DNA of 64,000 nucleotides, from NCBI RefSeq assembly GCF_026914185.1, contig NC_070560.1, positions 4,889,501 to 4,953,500 on the forward strand, given 5' to 3'. The DNA is from Puccinia triticina. Taxonomy: Eukaryota > Basidiomycota > Pucciniomycetes > Pucciniales > Pucciniaceae. The notes under the pieces are model-generated. The model searched no databases. It was not told the DNA's origin and worked only from the letters and a program-made list of their open reading frames with translations. Positions 22,409 to 33,400 of the stretch are shown one piece after another. Position numbers and translations under genes: made by a program. The first letter of the stretch is position 1, and each line of letters starts with the position of its first letter.

Positions 22409-24538
22409 TCAATTCAACATACCAATTTTTCCAGGATTCTGAGTGATTATTCTAGCAATGTATCTTTCATGCTGAGCTGAATAGGCATAAGTGAAGACAT
22501 TGTTGAAGAATTCTTTGACCACCTTCGAAATAGCGCGCGACTTCTTTTCGAAAATGCCATTCCTATGGGTCTTCATCCAAAGCTCCAAATAACTCCACAG
22601 GAGTGGAAGAATTTTTTTTGGTCCTGGACGCTTTCTCTGTCTGATGAACAATTCGATGGTCTTTTTGAACCGAGGATCAGTTTGATATTTTGGGTCATTG
22701 CAAATCTTTGTCCATTCGTTGAAGAAATTTTGGGCCCAGTAGAGTTCATCTTCTAGGGTGACTTCTTTATTTCTCGGGACAATCGAAGATATCATCTCAA
22801 CGTAAAAGAGATAGAGGGGGAAGAGGACACCGGCGTCCTGGAAACTGATAAAGTGAGGTTGGAGGAGATTTTTTTCGAAGTCTATCCCAGTTTCGTCAAA
22901 CCAATGTTGATACCAATGCAGATAATGAGGCGCGAAGTCGTGCAGTTTTTCCGATAATCTACGCACTCTTGTATATGGATGTTCTTGAACTTTGTTATCG
23001 CTGCGCGACAAGAAAGACCCGGGTGGCTTCGAAGACCCCTTGACATACCCCGGTGGCTTGATAGCGAGCGCCGTGACGGACCGAGGTGGTTTGACAAACC
23101 CGAGATACAAGCGATGCTTCCTTAAGAAGTCGTCCTCAGGGATGACGAGTTGATTGTTCGGGATCGCGTCAAGTTTGAGCTGTTTCACGATCCGACCTAC
23201 TTCTATCTTTTGTATCTCATCCGATGGATCATTAGGGGCAAAGTCAGTCAAATAAAACGCTAGTCCTCCCTGACGAATCAACCTTTCAGAGAGGTCCGGC
23301 CGTTGGCTGTCAGGAAGAGGGATGACCAATGTGGTTGGGGGGCGTCTTCGCTTGGTCTGGTTGTTAACATGAGGAGGCTGAGGTTTGAGACTTTCCGCCA
23401 AAGGCTTAACATTTTGCTTCCGCTTACGAGAAGGTCTTTGATTGAGTGCGGGTGTTCTGTCGGATGAGGCCGGGAAAGGATAACCCGGGAGGGCGGGTAC
23501 GTGCGACGGACCAGGGTCTGCAATTGTATTACTTTGATTATCCAATACATGCGGCACATCAGGGAGAGGGAATGAGGTGTGCAAGTGGGTTCTGCCGCGC
23601 TGTGGATTCTTCTGGCTGGAGACACGACGAGGCTCAGGTTTGTGGTTGTTCGCCAAAAGATCGGCTCTTTGCTTCCGCGTTCGATCGGGTCCGAAGGTGG
23701 ATGAGGACGGGGAGGTATTCTCCGAGACGGCGGGCACGTATGACGTACTGGGGCCTGCGATTGGATGATTACGACTATCCAATAAATGCGGCACACCAGA
23801 ATGTGCCTGTGAAGCCCCTGCCGCCACGAGGCCATCCGGTCCTGTTGTTCCGCCTGCGAGAAGCTTTAAAAGGTCGGCGAAGTTTTGTGCTCCCCCGAAC
23901 GCTGATTGAAATGTTTCGGCGAACTCATCCGGCACGTCCTGAACTAGGGGTTTAGCAGAATGTTCTTCAGCAGCAGTCGTGGTAGGATAATATTCTGGTG
24001 GGAGGTAATTGTGGTCACATGATGGCCCGGCTGGAAAATGTATAGGACGGAAATCATCGGCCGAGAATGGATGACCGTGATCAGCTTGTCCCGTCGCCGC
24101 GGCCGCCGATGTACCAGGGGGGCGGAAGATGGCGTCAAGGTCGAGCTCGGACGTGCGTGGTTCTCCACCAACGAACCCTGATCCATGTATCTCGTGGAAG
24201 TCAAACGGTATTTCCTGCCGATAAGCCAGGGAATCAGCGGGATGCTCTCCAGCAGCAACCTGGGCGGGAAAACGGTGAAAATGATCGGCCGGGAATGGTT
24301 GACCGTAATCGTCGTGTTCAGTCGCCGCGGCCGCCGATGAAGCAGGGGGACGGAAGGTGGCGTCGAGCTCGGGGGTGTGTGGTACCCAACTGAAGTCCCT
24401 CGGCGATCCCTCCAAGCATGAAAGCTCGCCGATGAGGACGATTAACGTGAGGATACTGAGCAACAGAATGTCTCTGCCGAAGTGCATCGTCGAGCGAGTT
24501 ACTTGCCTCACCGTCCGGCCCGTCCGAAAAACTAACAA
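22409..24538 (-). CDS. Large secreted protein, candidate rust effector
   Basis: A single uninterrupted frame of 709 codons. The second in-frame ATG (24487) gives 692 residues and starts MHFGRDILLLSILTLIVLIG, a typical signal peptide, so this start may be the real one. The N-terminal half is low in order and internally duplicated: FRPP-x-SSAAAAT/TSAAAAT blocks occur twice, and VPHLLDSRN/VPHVLDNQS blocks occur twice. It has Ser/Pro-rich stretches and basic clusters (SRKRKQ and TKRRRPP). The C-terminal 300 residues (from about SERLIRQGGLAFYLTDFAP) look globular and helical, with many aromatic residues and no known fold recognised. A TATA-like TTTATAA lies on the coding strand near 24577-24583. 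It is the only strong non-transposon gene in the window. Secretion is inferred from sequence and an effector role is speculation. Confidence 0.8.
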   Translation of the reverse strand: MLVFRTGRTVRQVTRSTMHFGRDILLLSILTLIVLIGELSCLEGSPRDFSWVPHTPELDATFRPPASSAAAATEHDDYGQPFPADHFHRFPAQVAAGEHPADSLAYRQEIPFDFHEIHGSGFVGGEPRTSELDLDAIFRPPGTSAAAATGQADHGHPFSADDFRPIHFPAGPSCDHNYLPPEYYPTTTAAEEHSAKPLVQDVPDEFAETFQSAFGGAQNFADLLKLLAGGTTGPDGLVAAGASQAHSGVPHLLDSRNHPIAGPSTSYVPAVSENTSPSSSTFGPDRTRKQRADLLANNHKPEPRRVSSQKNPQRGRTHLHTSFPLPDVPHVLDNQSNTIADPGPSHVPALPGYPFPASSDRTPALNQRPSRKRKQNVKPLAESLKPQPPHVNNQTKRRRPPTTLVIPLPDSQRPDLSERLIRQGGLAFYLTDFAPNDPSDEIQKIEVGRIVKQLKLDAIPNNQLVIPEDDFLRKHRLYLGFVKPPRSVTALAIKPPGYVKGSSKPPGSFLSRSDNKVQEHPYTRVRRLSEKLHDFAPHYLHWYQHWFDETGIDFEKNLLQPHFISFQDAGVLFPLYLFYVEMISSIVPRNKEVTLEDELYWAQNFFNEWTKICNDPKYQTDPRFKKTIELFIRQRKRPGPKKILPLLWSYLELWMKTHRNGIFEKKSRAISKVVKEFFNNVFTYAYSAQHERYIARIITQNPGKIGMLN

Positions 24539-24719
24539 TCAGGGACTAGATAGAGCAACGTCACATCAGCCCAGGTTATAAACTTGACCAGATTATGCAG
24601 ATACTACATAAATGTCCCCCTGGCACGCCCACACACAAAGTTGTGTTACAGGGCCTCAGCTGCTGTAAAGACTAGACGGAGGACTCTTGCCTTGTACGGG
24701 ATGGGCTCTGACATCTAAT
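24539..24719 (-). promoter_or_regulatory. Upstream region of the secreted-protein gene
   Basis: Between the long frame and a copia fragment lies about 180 bp. On the minus strand it includes a TATA-like TTTATAA at 24577-24583, about 40 bp before the first ATG and 90 bp before the second. No other motif is recognised. Confidence 0.35.
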
Positions 24720-25294
24720 ATGCAGAAGCCTCTAAAACGGATGTGGGGGGGACCAGGGGGGGGACCCCGCGTATCGAAGGGATTCTCCGCACACCAGCCG
24801 ACGTAACGAGCAACAATGGGCCTACCAAACGGCAGTTTCCGCTGGCCCTGTGTAGCCGTGCCCGTGACATCCGGACACCGGCTCCGTGGTTCACCCGACC
24901 CTCGCCCTCCCAACGGGCTTGGGTCTTTCCACGTTTCAGGATTCTCCGGCCCGTCCTGGGAAGGGGTTTGATTAGCATGTCGGCCAACATATCTTTAGGG
25001 CCTGTACCATGGGCCTCAATTTTGAAAAATTTCAACTTTTTTTGCCCTGTACACAAAAATTGAAAACTAGCGGAGGGTTCAAATGTTGAAACTATTCACA
25101 TTTGGGCTCCAGCCTACATTTTGGCCAGGCTCAGTTTTTGTCCCAAGAAATTTTGAGGCAAACAAATTTGGAAAATTACAATTTTCATGCCCTATGGTAC
25201 AGGCCCTTAGTTGATACGTGCAGAACTACTACTCTGTTGGCTTTGACACAGTCACAAACAAAATGGAAACAGGCATCAATGTGTTTAGAGCATC
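24720..25294 (-). pseudogene. copia RNase H C-terminal fragment, split by a MITE
   Basis: Removing 24998-25206 plus one copy of TTA restores a continuous minus-strand reading: KHIDACFHFVCDC, then VVVLHVST joined to KDMLADMLIKPLPRTGRR. This is the family signature of copia RNase H (KHIDVRYHF...TEDMLADILTKPL). The rest of the element is missing. The left side continues through about 24720 without a recognisable LTR. Confidence 0.85.
24998..25206. mobile_element. Harbinger-type MITE, 209 bp, TTA duplication
   Basis: The ends GGGCCTGTACCAT and ATGGTACAGGCCC are inverted. TTA flanks both sides (24995-24997 and 25207-25209). The pre-insertion site is confirmed because excision restores the copia RNase H reading frame. 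Confidence 0.88.
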
Positions 25295-25740
25295 TCCACC
25301 GCGCGGGACTATCTGAGGGACTAAATCCCCAGCTTGCACGACTGCGCCGCAGCTTTAGCCCCCCACCAAAAAAACGTTTCACACCGCGAGGTCCTAAAAG
25401 TAGCACCCCAGCTTTGTGAAAGGCTCTACCCCACCGTACCCCAGCTTTGTGAAAGGCTCTACCCCACCATCCAATAAGTAGCAACCAACCAAGATGCCAA
25501 ACAACCCAGACACAATCGAGAACAACTTGCACGACCCAGGCAAAATCATTGACCCCGCCATACTGCAGATATTGATCCGACAAAGGCAAATAGTGGCAAG
25601 GTTCAGAACAACAGCAAATGTGGCTCTTCAGGTCATGCCAATGCTGCTCAATGACAATGAATCTTACAAGAACACACATTTTCAGCTCCGCAGCGATCTA
25701 GTAAAACAGCAATGGGAGATCAAAGGTTGACTTGAAGAAG
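25287..25740 (+). pseudogene. Harbinger-like transposase C-terminal remnant
   Basis: The boundary GAGCATCTCCACCGCG looks like a transposon end; a related inverted end is at 52366-52387. A 33-35-bp direct duplication (CCCCAGCTTTGTGAAAGG...) lies at 25405-25470. The frame 25494-25730 (78 codons) ends HFQLRSDLVKQQWEIKG, resembling the tail of PIF/Harbinger transposases of the 'plant transposon protein' group (QLQxDLVxHxW). The catalytic core is missing. Assignment is from remembered motif similarity. Confidence 0.45.
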
Positions 25741-26205
25741 AACCTTGACTCTATCAATAAGTTCCTTATCAATATTATCTTGAATTTTTATCCATCTCAG
25801 TTATATATTCATTTCTCATTAGCTATTTAATCTCAGCTAGCTAGGTTTTTCTCTTTAGCTAGTTTTCTTGCTTTAATCCTAAAAAAATTGCAATAAAACA
25901 AACTCAGGTTGCACCATTTGATTGATTGAGTGATTGAGAGCAATTAACATTGATTGAGTAAGTGATTGAGAGCAATCAATATAGGAAAGACAAGTTATCA
26001 AGGCTGATAGAGAGTTACCAAGGTCAATAGAGTTTTATCGAGGCCAAAAACTAGTGATCAAGAGCAACAGTTTGATAGACAACAAAGACAAGTGATCAAG
26101 AGCAAAAGAAAAACAATCAATCATGCGTGATAGAGAGAAAACACAACAGTGATTGAGAGCAACAGGTAGAGAGATTCATGTAGATTTTTCTTTCTCGTGG
26201 AGAGA
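25741..26205. other. AT-rich spacer with TGATTGAGAGCAA repeats
   Basis: Between 25920 and 26160 the phrase (G)TGAT(T/C)(G/A)AGAGCAA recurs about seven times with GGTCAATAGAG-like variants. No coding frame was found. Confidence 0.4.
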
Positions 26206-26442
26206 TCAGAGAATCTCCCTCATCTTGAGCTTGAAGTATTCCTGTTGCTCGTTGTCAAGACCGGCAAGATCCTTATTCATGATGGCAAGCTTGGCAGCAG
26301 TTTCTCCATTTTGCGCAATGCGTTCAAGGGAAAGCAAATCATTGTTTATGATGTTGTTGAATCGCTCGGATTCAGAGGCGATTTTGGTTTGAGGGCTGCA
26401 AGGCTTGGCTCTTGTTGAGGGTGAGATTTGGATCAATGTCAT
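26206..26442 (-). pseudogene. NAM-associated/Myb-like fragment of a Harbinger partner protein
   Basis: The minus-strand frame ends MNKDLAGLDNEQQEYFKLKM. This resembles the C-terminus of 'no apical meristem-associated' proteins that accompany PIF/Harbinger transposases (LxxLDxxQRxYFxxKxxEI). Only about 78 residues are open and no DNA-binding domain remains. It probably belongs with the remnant at 25287-25740. Confidence 0.4.
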
Positions 26443-26675
26443 CTATGTAGGTAAAAAAGAAGGTCCAGCCGGCAGTAATTGTTAATTAGGCCCCGTTTGG
26501 CGCCGATATAATTGGTGAAATAATCTGTGACATTTTGATTATTTCACCCAAAATAAAATGTAATTGAATATATCGCTGGCGTTTGTCAGTACATTGGTAT
26601 AAACCCAGCCAGCCAACCACCCACCTCTCGATCAACCAAGAAAGCAAATGGACAAACTCGCCCTCCACTTGATGT

Positions 26676-26758
26676 CCACCCACCCAGTCATCGAGTGGCT
26701 ATAGCTGACCCACTTCACCCACTCGATGAACCAGTCGGTCATTGAGTGGATGTATTGT
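26676..26758. repeat. Palindromic array fragment left of the CACTA insertion
   Basis: Sequence of the type CCACTCGATGAACCAGTCGGTCATTGAGTGG. It continues on the other side of the insertion at 48338-48690, showing that the CACTA element landed inside this array. Confidence 0.75.
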
Positions 26759-26807
26759 CACCAGGGGGGGATGTGTGGCACTCTTCAGAGAGTGCCGGAC
26801 CGTAATT
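26759..26807 (+). repeat. Left terminal inverted repeat of the CACTA element
   Basis: 49 bp beginning CACCAGGGGGGGATGTGTGG. It differs from the right terminal repeat at positions 12 and 39 only. It contains an 18-bp near-palindrome that could be the transposase recognition site (inference). Confidence 0.92.
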
Positions 26808-28020
26808 CTGTCTGTCACGATGTCTGAAGTCAGTCTGATGTCTGCCCGGGATCAGCAAGAAGTAACTTCTATATTCATGTTCAAACATTGCCAAAGGCAG
26901 GAGCAATGTGAGTATATGTTGATCTGAAATCAGTCTGAACTCATGAAGATTTTGTGCTGACATGAGATGTAGGTTTAACCCAATGTCATTTTAATTCCAG
27001 TGCATTGTTTGCTTCATCCACATCACCCCATTCTGCCATACATTGCTCTTTTGTGGTGTGGCGGTTACGTGGTTCAGTGTACTCCTTGAGATGGTTGGGT
27101 GGATACCATGATTGACCACTCACACTTGAAGTGTCTGAATGTATTACTGGCAGGTAATTAGGGACAATTCTTGGCAGGTTTAGGACAGCTTTCACCACAC
27201 AATCCACTGTAATTAGGCTATTTGGCTTGCATTCACCTCCAGATCACAGTGCAACAGTTGATAATGTAATGTACCCTGGTAGCTCTATGGTTTGATGAGT
27301 GTGTCTCAGCAATGTGAAAACCGACAAAGCCTCTGTGAACTGTGGCCAAAGGTGGATCAGTTAATTGCCCCTGAGGCGGCCTGGTTGACCAGATGTCTGG
27401 CAGCTCCAACATATTTGTCATCTTCTGAAGAAGTGTTTGCTTGTGCCACCTGAGAGGTGATGGGGAAGATGTGCACCACAATGAACAGGTCATTGGGATT
27501 CCCTGTCAACAGTGAGTTGTGTGCCCCCACTGACACTTGGGGTGACTTCCACCACCACAGCAGTCATCCAAAATGATACACGAGCTACAACCTTGTCCAG
27601 CACATGTTTCAACAGCAGGAGAATCTTGCAGGTGGGAGTGGAGCCACTGTGAAAAATGAATCTGAAGAAAATGACAAAAATATGGGTGTGAGCATGTATT
27701 ATCAAAGTTTGCTCCTGGCACGGTCACAGCACTGCCTGGTGTTTGGTGATGTATGTGCTGTTGGCCAAACAGGAACCGATATGATCCTCAGGTTTGTTTT
27801 TCTCCTTGGCCCAGATTTGCACTGACTGAGGTGAAGTTTTCGGGCTACGGAGTTGAGCAAACTTCACACAATTTTCAAGTGCCCCCAACTCACATATGCC
27901 CGACCTGGCCGAGTGTGGGAACTAACATCTGCCACCCACAACGACTCGGACTTTCAGATAACTTCCCCAGAGGCCTAGTCCAACCAAATCACCTGCCCGA
28001 TCCTCAATCCATCCGTAGCC
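26808..28020. other. Left subterminal region of the CACTA element
   Basis: No gene is firmly recognised. Short frames on both strands lack motifs. The region probably holds transposase-binding sites and the promoter of the SNF2 gene, but no clear repeated subterminal motif was seen by eye. Confidence 0.4.
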
Positions 28021-30235
28021 ATGAGAAGTGCATATTGTCTTGGACAATTCATCGCACCGGTGTCGCCGTCTCCGCCCTCTTCTAACACAGACCATCACCC
28101 CCAGGTGGGCTTCCTCCAACGAGGTCATCAAGAATTGCATGTGTATCGTGCACCGCGGCAGAAAATTGGTCGCCTCAGCTCTCTGGCGAGTGAGCACCTT
28201 GGTCCCTTGCTCGGACCGATATCTTTGTGTTCGACCCCAGTCACAAGTAACAAATTCTCATCAAGCGATCCCGGGATCATGAAGGTGCGCGCCTTCGTAG
28301 TGAGCTGTCGTGGTGTTCCACCTGAGCTGCGAGGTTGTGTCTTCAGCCGTGCCAAAGATATTCACCGTGTCCAGATGGCCTTTAGGGCTGCCAACATAGA
28401 TCTGACCCCAATATGGAACTACAACCCAAGTGTCTTCTTTGACATCCCGCAGGTTGAGTTTGTCAGAACAGAAGCGCACGAGGTCACAGCTCGACAACCC
28501 TGGGTCACAAGAGCTCTCTGCCAATGCCGCACAACCTTGAAACCCCATCAGCTGACCGCCCTCTCGTTCCTCCGCAATAACGAGACGGCCGACGCAGATC
28601 CAATGGTGCTCTGGAACCACCCTACAAACGCATGGATTCGCAGTTGCGTGGATCAAACCGGTTTCAATCCGCTCGGCGACTCAACATCACCAAGAGCCCG
28701 AGGATCCATCCTGGCAGAAAACATGGGCTTAGGGAAGACTTTGACGGCGTTAGCATTCATCCTTTCGACCTTTGATTCCGCTGTGCAATTTATGTGGGAA
28801 AGTTGGTCCCACCGGTCATCTGCAACATTGGTTATCTGCCCACTAGCAACACTGACCAACTGGGAAAGTGAAATCAACATTCACTTTGAAGATCAGGCAA
28901 TCACCTACCATGTGTTCCACGGACCCCATCGGAACCAACTTACTCGGAAGGACTTTCAATCGGCTCACATAGTTCTTACAACGTATGAAATGATTGGCAC
29001 TAGTGGGAACAGACACCCAAACCAGTACACCATTGAATCCCTTGATCTCTGCTGGTACAGGATTGTCCTGGACGAAGCACAGTGAGTCAAAAATGTCCGT
29101 TGTACCTCAGACGCCACACAATCTGATTGATTTTCATTTTGACAGCCTGATGAGGAATCCAGCAGCGAACCACACGCTCAACATCCAGCAACTCAACTAC
29201 CAGTTTTTGTTGTGTCTAACTGGAACACCGGTCCAGAATCGCCTGACGGACCTCCAAAGCTTGATCACCACATTGAAGATGCCGCCGTGGGATAACGATC
29301 TCATCTGGAAGAGTTACCTTATTCCCAGAATGAATGTGGGGGCACCTGAAGCTATTAGGACTCTGTCGTTGCTGATGCGATCACTCTGCTTGAGAAGGAC
29401 AAAAGATGTTCTGTTGCAGCTACCACAGAAGGTCGAGCAGGCAGTGGTGGTGCAATATAGCGCGCAGTGGGAAAGACACTCACGAGATTTGCATGAAAGC
29501 TTCATCCAAAACTTTGGAAGACTTCGAACCTCCGAAGAGCAATGGGACGGGACCGAATTTTTCCGCCAGTTGACAATGCTGCGTCAATTCTGCAATCATC
29601 CAGTCTTTGCACGTGCGGTACTACCCATCCAACCAACATGGCGATGGCAGGATTCTGGAAAGATCGTCCACCTGATTGACAGTCTTTTGGTCTTTTTCAG
29701 CGGAGGCCGAGAGATCGAGCGTCCAAAGGCAGTTGTCTTCTCAAGTTTTGTTGGTTTTTTGGAGATGTGAGCATACAAGCCAAGTCCTACTGTGCATAAA
29801 TAACTCATGGTGATTCCTCTATTCATAGTGTTGAGCGCGCTCTGCAAGAAAGCCACATTGGATTCACTTGGCTAACCGGGAACTTAAAGGTGCAAAAGCG
29901 TGATGAGAACCTCAACACATTTCGAGGCAACAGTAATTGCAAGGTCCTGCTTGCGTCCCTGCAGGCAGCGGGGGTGGGGATTGACTTGCGATGTGCTCAG
30001 AATGTGTACTTGATGGCAAGTCCACATATTTTTTTTTTGAGCAAGACCCAGGCTGATCAGCCTCATTAAAACTTAGGAGCCTAGTTGGAACCCTGCAATG
30101 GAGTTCCAAGCAATTGATCGACTCTACCGCTTGGGCCAGAGAAACTCAGTTTGGGTGTATCGGTACTACATAAAAGGCAGCTTGGAGATGAACATTTTTC
30201 AAGTACAAAGACGCAAGTGCGAATTGGCATTGTGA
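28021..30235 (+). CDS. SNF2-family helicase-like ATPase carried by the CACTA element
   Basis: Four exons (28021-29081, 29146-29766, 29829-30015, 30077-30235) join in frame to 675 residues. Motif I ENMGLGKTLTALAFI is at about residue 233. Motif II spans an intron: LDEA plus a split CA|C codon makes DEAH. Motif III reads LTGTPVQNRLTDLQSL, then CLRRTKD. C-terminal helicase motifs are LLASLQAAGVGIDLRCAQNVYLM and EPSWNPAMEFQAIDRLYRLGQ. The third intron is GC-AG (donor GCAAGT at 30016). Order and motifs fit the RAD5/RAD16/HLTF-like SNF2 branch, but no RING finger is visible. SNF2 ATPases translocate on DNA and remodel chromatin. A role in opening target chromatin or silencing escape for the transposon is inference. 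An upstream start cannot be excluded. Confidence 0.9.
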
Positions 30236-30403
30236 GCGGGTTTCTTGTCTATCTTATGTACATGAGAGCAAGTTGAGGAGTCGCTGATGGGATTCACCAT
30301 CTAGGCTGAGTGTACCTACCGGTGGAAACAAACAATATGAATGTGCTAAGCTCTTGATGACAAACCTCACAGGATCATAGGCAAATCCTTACCTTGAATA
30401 TAT

Positions 30404-33400
30404 GTACCTTCAGCACAATGTCACAAGATTAGGCCAGACAACCGCGTCAGATGGGTTCAACAGTGCCCGCTGTGAATTCGATAGAGTTGATAAGTAACTT
30501 GCAGCGTAGCAGTTGATCGGCAAGTTGCGCGGTACGTTTTTGAAGCTGTTGGATTGTGTTATGTGTGAGGGTATTCTGCGCGCTTCAAGAATGTACTCGT
30601 GGAAAAAGGTCCGTCCGTTGGTATTGATCTTTTTCTGTGTGTAGATGGTATCCAACTGTTGAGCAAACCGGGTGAACTCGTCTGATCGCCAGGACAATGG
30701 CAGCTTGGATAGAGCTCTGGGAGGTGTGGTCTCAGTCTCAGATGTGGCCTTGATATTGTCAAACGCTGTGCGGAGGGCTGGCGAAACCGGTGTGGTAAGC
30801 CAATCCTGAATATGGCACCAAAATCAAAGTCTTTTCCCCTCAATATAACCCTCTCTGGAATACTCAAGCACCCACCTCCCTTAAGGATCAAGGCCAGGAC
30901 AACTCATACCCATCAACAGGCCCCCCTTTCTCTCTTCACCCTTTTTCCCCACCTTCTGGATACCCACCTACACCAACTCAGTATTTCTCAGGCTCCCAGC
31001 TAGGCACAAGTGGGAGAAAGTCACCCATCAGACAGAGCCAGACTATTAGGAAAGACCCTGGACATTGACCATCTTTTCTTCCCTTCCCAAACCAGCATAA
31101 CAACCCCAATTAGGATTAGCCACACATGTAATAACCATAGAGATCCCATCTTGGTTACCCCTTGTCCCCTTTGGTTTCAGCCCTTCCCTTTTCAGACTCT
31201 CATGTGATATGTAAACCCTTGTTGTGATGTTTCATTGTCTCTCCACATTTCAGCCTCTTCTCAGAACTTCCCATCTCCATAGTAGTTTCAGCCTCAGCCC
31301 CTTGATTGAGAATTTTCACTGTTTCATCTTTTCTTCCAACCACAACTCAGCCCCATAATATTTTGTATATAGTCTGCCCTCTTTGGCCCTACCTTTTGTT
31401 CCCCATCAGATCCTGTCCCAGCAATCCAGATCACTGGTCACCATTCACTAGCCTAGCTTATGCCATTAAATCAGAGTGGACAAGCTTGATAAGTCTATGC
31501 CAAATATATCAGGTTGGACAGACTTTACATTACCTTTACCTTGCTATTAGATTAGTAGAAAGTAAACCCTTAGACATACCTCAAGAATCTCCATAGCCAC
31601 ACCTTTCCTTAAGAGTCCATACTCTTATATTCTTTTTCTTGTTCCCCTGAGAGGCAGCCCTTCAAGCACCAAATCCCTCTCAAGCTCTATTCTTCCCTCA
31701 GAGTAGTTCCACACCGGAAGTGTGGAAAGTGTCTCTTGACGGTGTTGCTGAACCTTGTGTTGAGCAGGAGTAACATAAGTGTGCAATCATGATTAGATGT
31801 GTACCAAAAGAGCATACCTGCATCCGGATCTTGGTTTTGCTTTTGGATTTCTTCTTCTGAGATTGCCACTCGCCTGAGAAATGACCCAATCGAAGGCCTT
31901 CCTGCCTTCCGATGAACCATTGATGGAGCAACCCAAGGAGGATTGACGAGTTGTGAGCTTCCACAGGATCAATGAAGAATAATTTGAACGCTCCAGCACC
32001 GTAGGCATTCAACCAGTGCTTAATGATGAACTTCGCAAAGAGTTGGTTCCAGTGGGCGTCCCACGGGTGATCCCACGCAAACGTCGTACCTGGGAAATGG
32101 GAGTTCTAGAGGTCTTGAAGGAAGATGGTTCTGAATATTGAGTGAATTGTTTGAGCTTTGGCGAGCAGCGCCTCTGGGGGAATAGCATCTATTGGATGGA
32201 TCAAGATGGAGTCGGGGAGATTTGAGCCAACATGGAAGTTGTGGGCCGGCGGACGGATCTTCCAATCATCCAAAGGAGGTTTCTTGGGGGAAAAAACCAA
32301 CTGGAGCAGAGTTCGTACAAAAGCTGCCATGCTCCGGGCAGAAGATGACTGGGAGTTTGGCAGAATTGTGAAGTAGATAGCGTTGATCTTTGCTGCCTGG
32401 GATGGCGGTTTGCCATCCCACAAGGTAGCTGTGGATGATGACATAGGGCGAGAAAGATGGGAGCAGATCTGTGCCCGAAGCAGGAAGAGCAGGGGCACAC
32501 CTTAAGTAGTGCAGTCGACGCTTGAGGGTCCGGAATGACAAAGGAGTTTGTGGGGCAACCATGTCAAAGGGACGCAAGGTGCACGTAAGACAAGGGGCAC
32601 TGGAGAGGGATTGTTTGGGCTGCTAGAGCGGGCTGGGCACGTTGCAGACAGGGAGTAGCAAGCATGTCCACCGTGACGTTCGGCCGAACATCAGGGTGGA
32701 CATCTTGCACATGGGGACCTACGTCACAGGCGAAATCAACCGCTGCATCCACACAGTGTCACAAGCAAGACAGATGGCGCAGCTGTGATGCGGCCAATGT
32801 CCACCGTGACGTTCGGCCGAACGTCACGGTGGACATTGTCCACATTGACCGAGCATGAGGACATTCTCACAGATCCCTCCCTGTGGAAGGGCGGCATTAC
32901 ACATGCATAGCTTGCGCACAAGCAGCTCTGCTAGTAGATGGGCACCCAATCAAGCTCTGCCTGGCCTGATGCTGTATGCACAAACGCAGCTGCCTCCCAG
33001 AAATCAACTGAAGAGCCACGCAGGCCCATCATAAAGCCTCTTTCGAGCTGCAGCGCAGGTGTGTTATCAGCCATAAGTATGAAGGCACAGTGTCCGAGTC
33101 CTTGTGACACACCGGATGTGGTCTCCCCAAACTCATGGTTCTCACCCAGCTCAGCCAACATCCTGAAGGAGGACCTGACATCATCTTGAAGAGAGATGAG
33201 CAGGGAGAAGACAGATCTGTGTCTTGTAAGACACCTTTTCCATATTACATACACTCCACGCCACCTGATATGTGTTGCAGGGAAACCAAAGCCCACTGGT
33301 CACAGTGTTCTACATATGGGCATAGGATATTATGGAGATAGCTTCAGACACAGAGCGGGTGAGCGCGAAAGGCCAATGTAGTGTTCCCTGTGACTGTGGC

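Noticed and set aside
23278..24393. Several frames overlapping the secreted-protein gene in other frames or on the opposite strand
   Set aside because: They are shadows of the 709-codon frame, which has a signal peptide and coherent composition.
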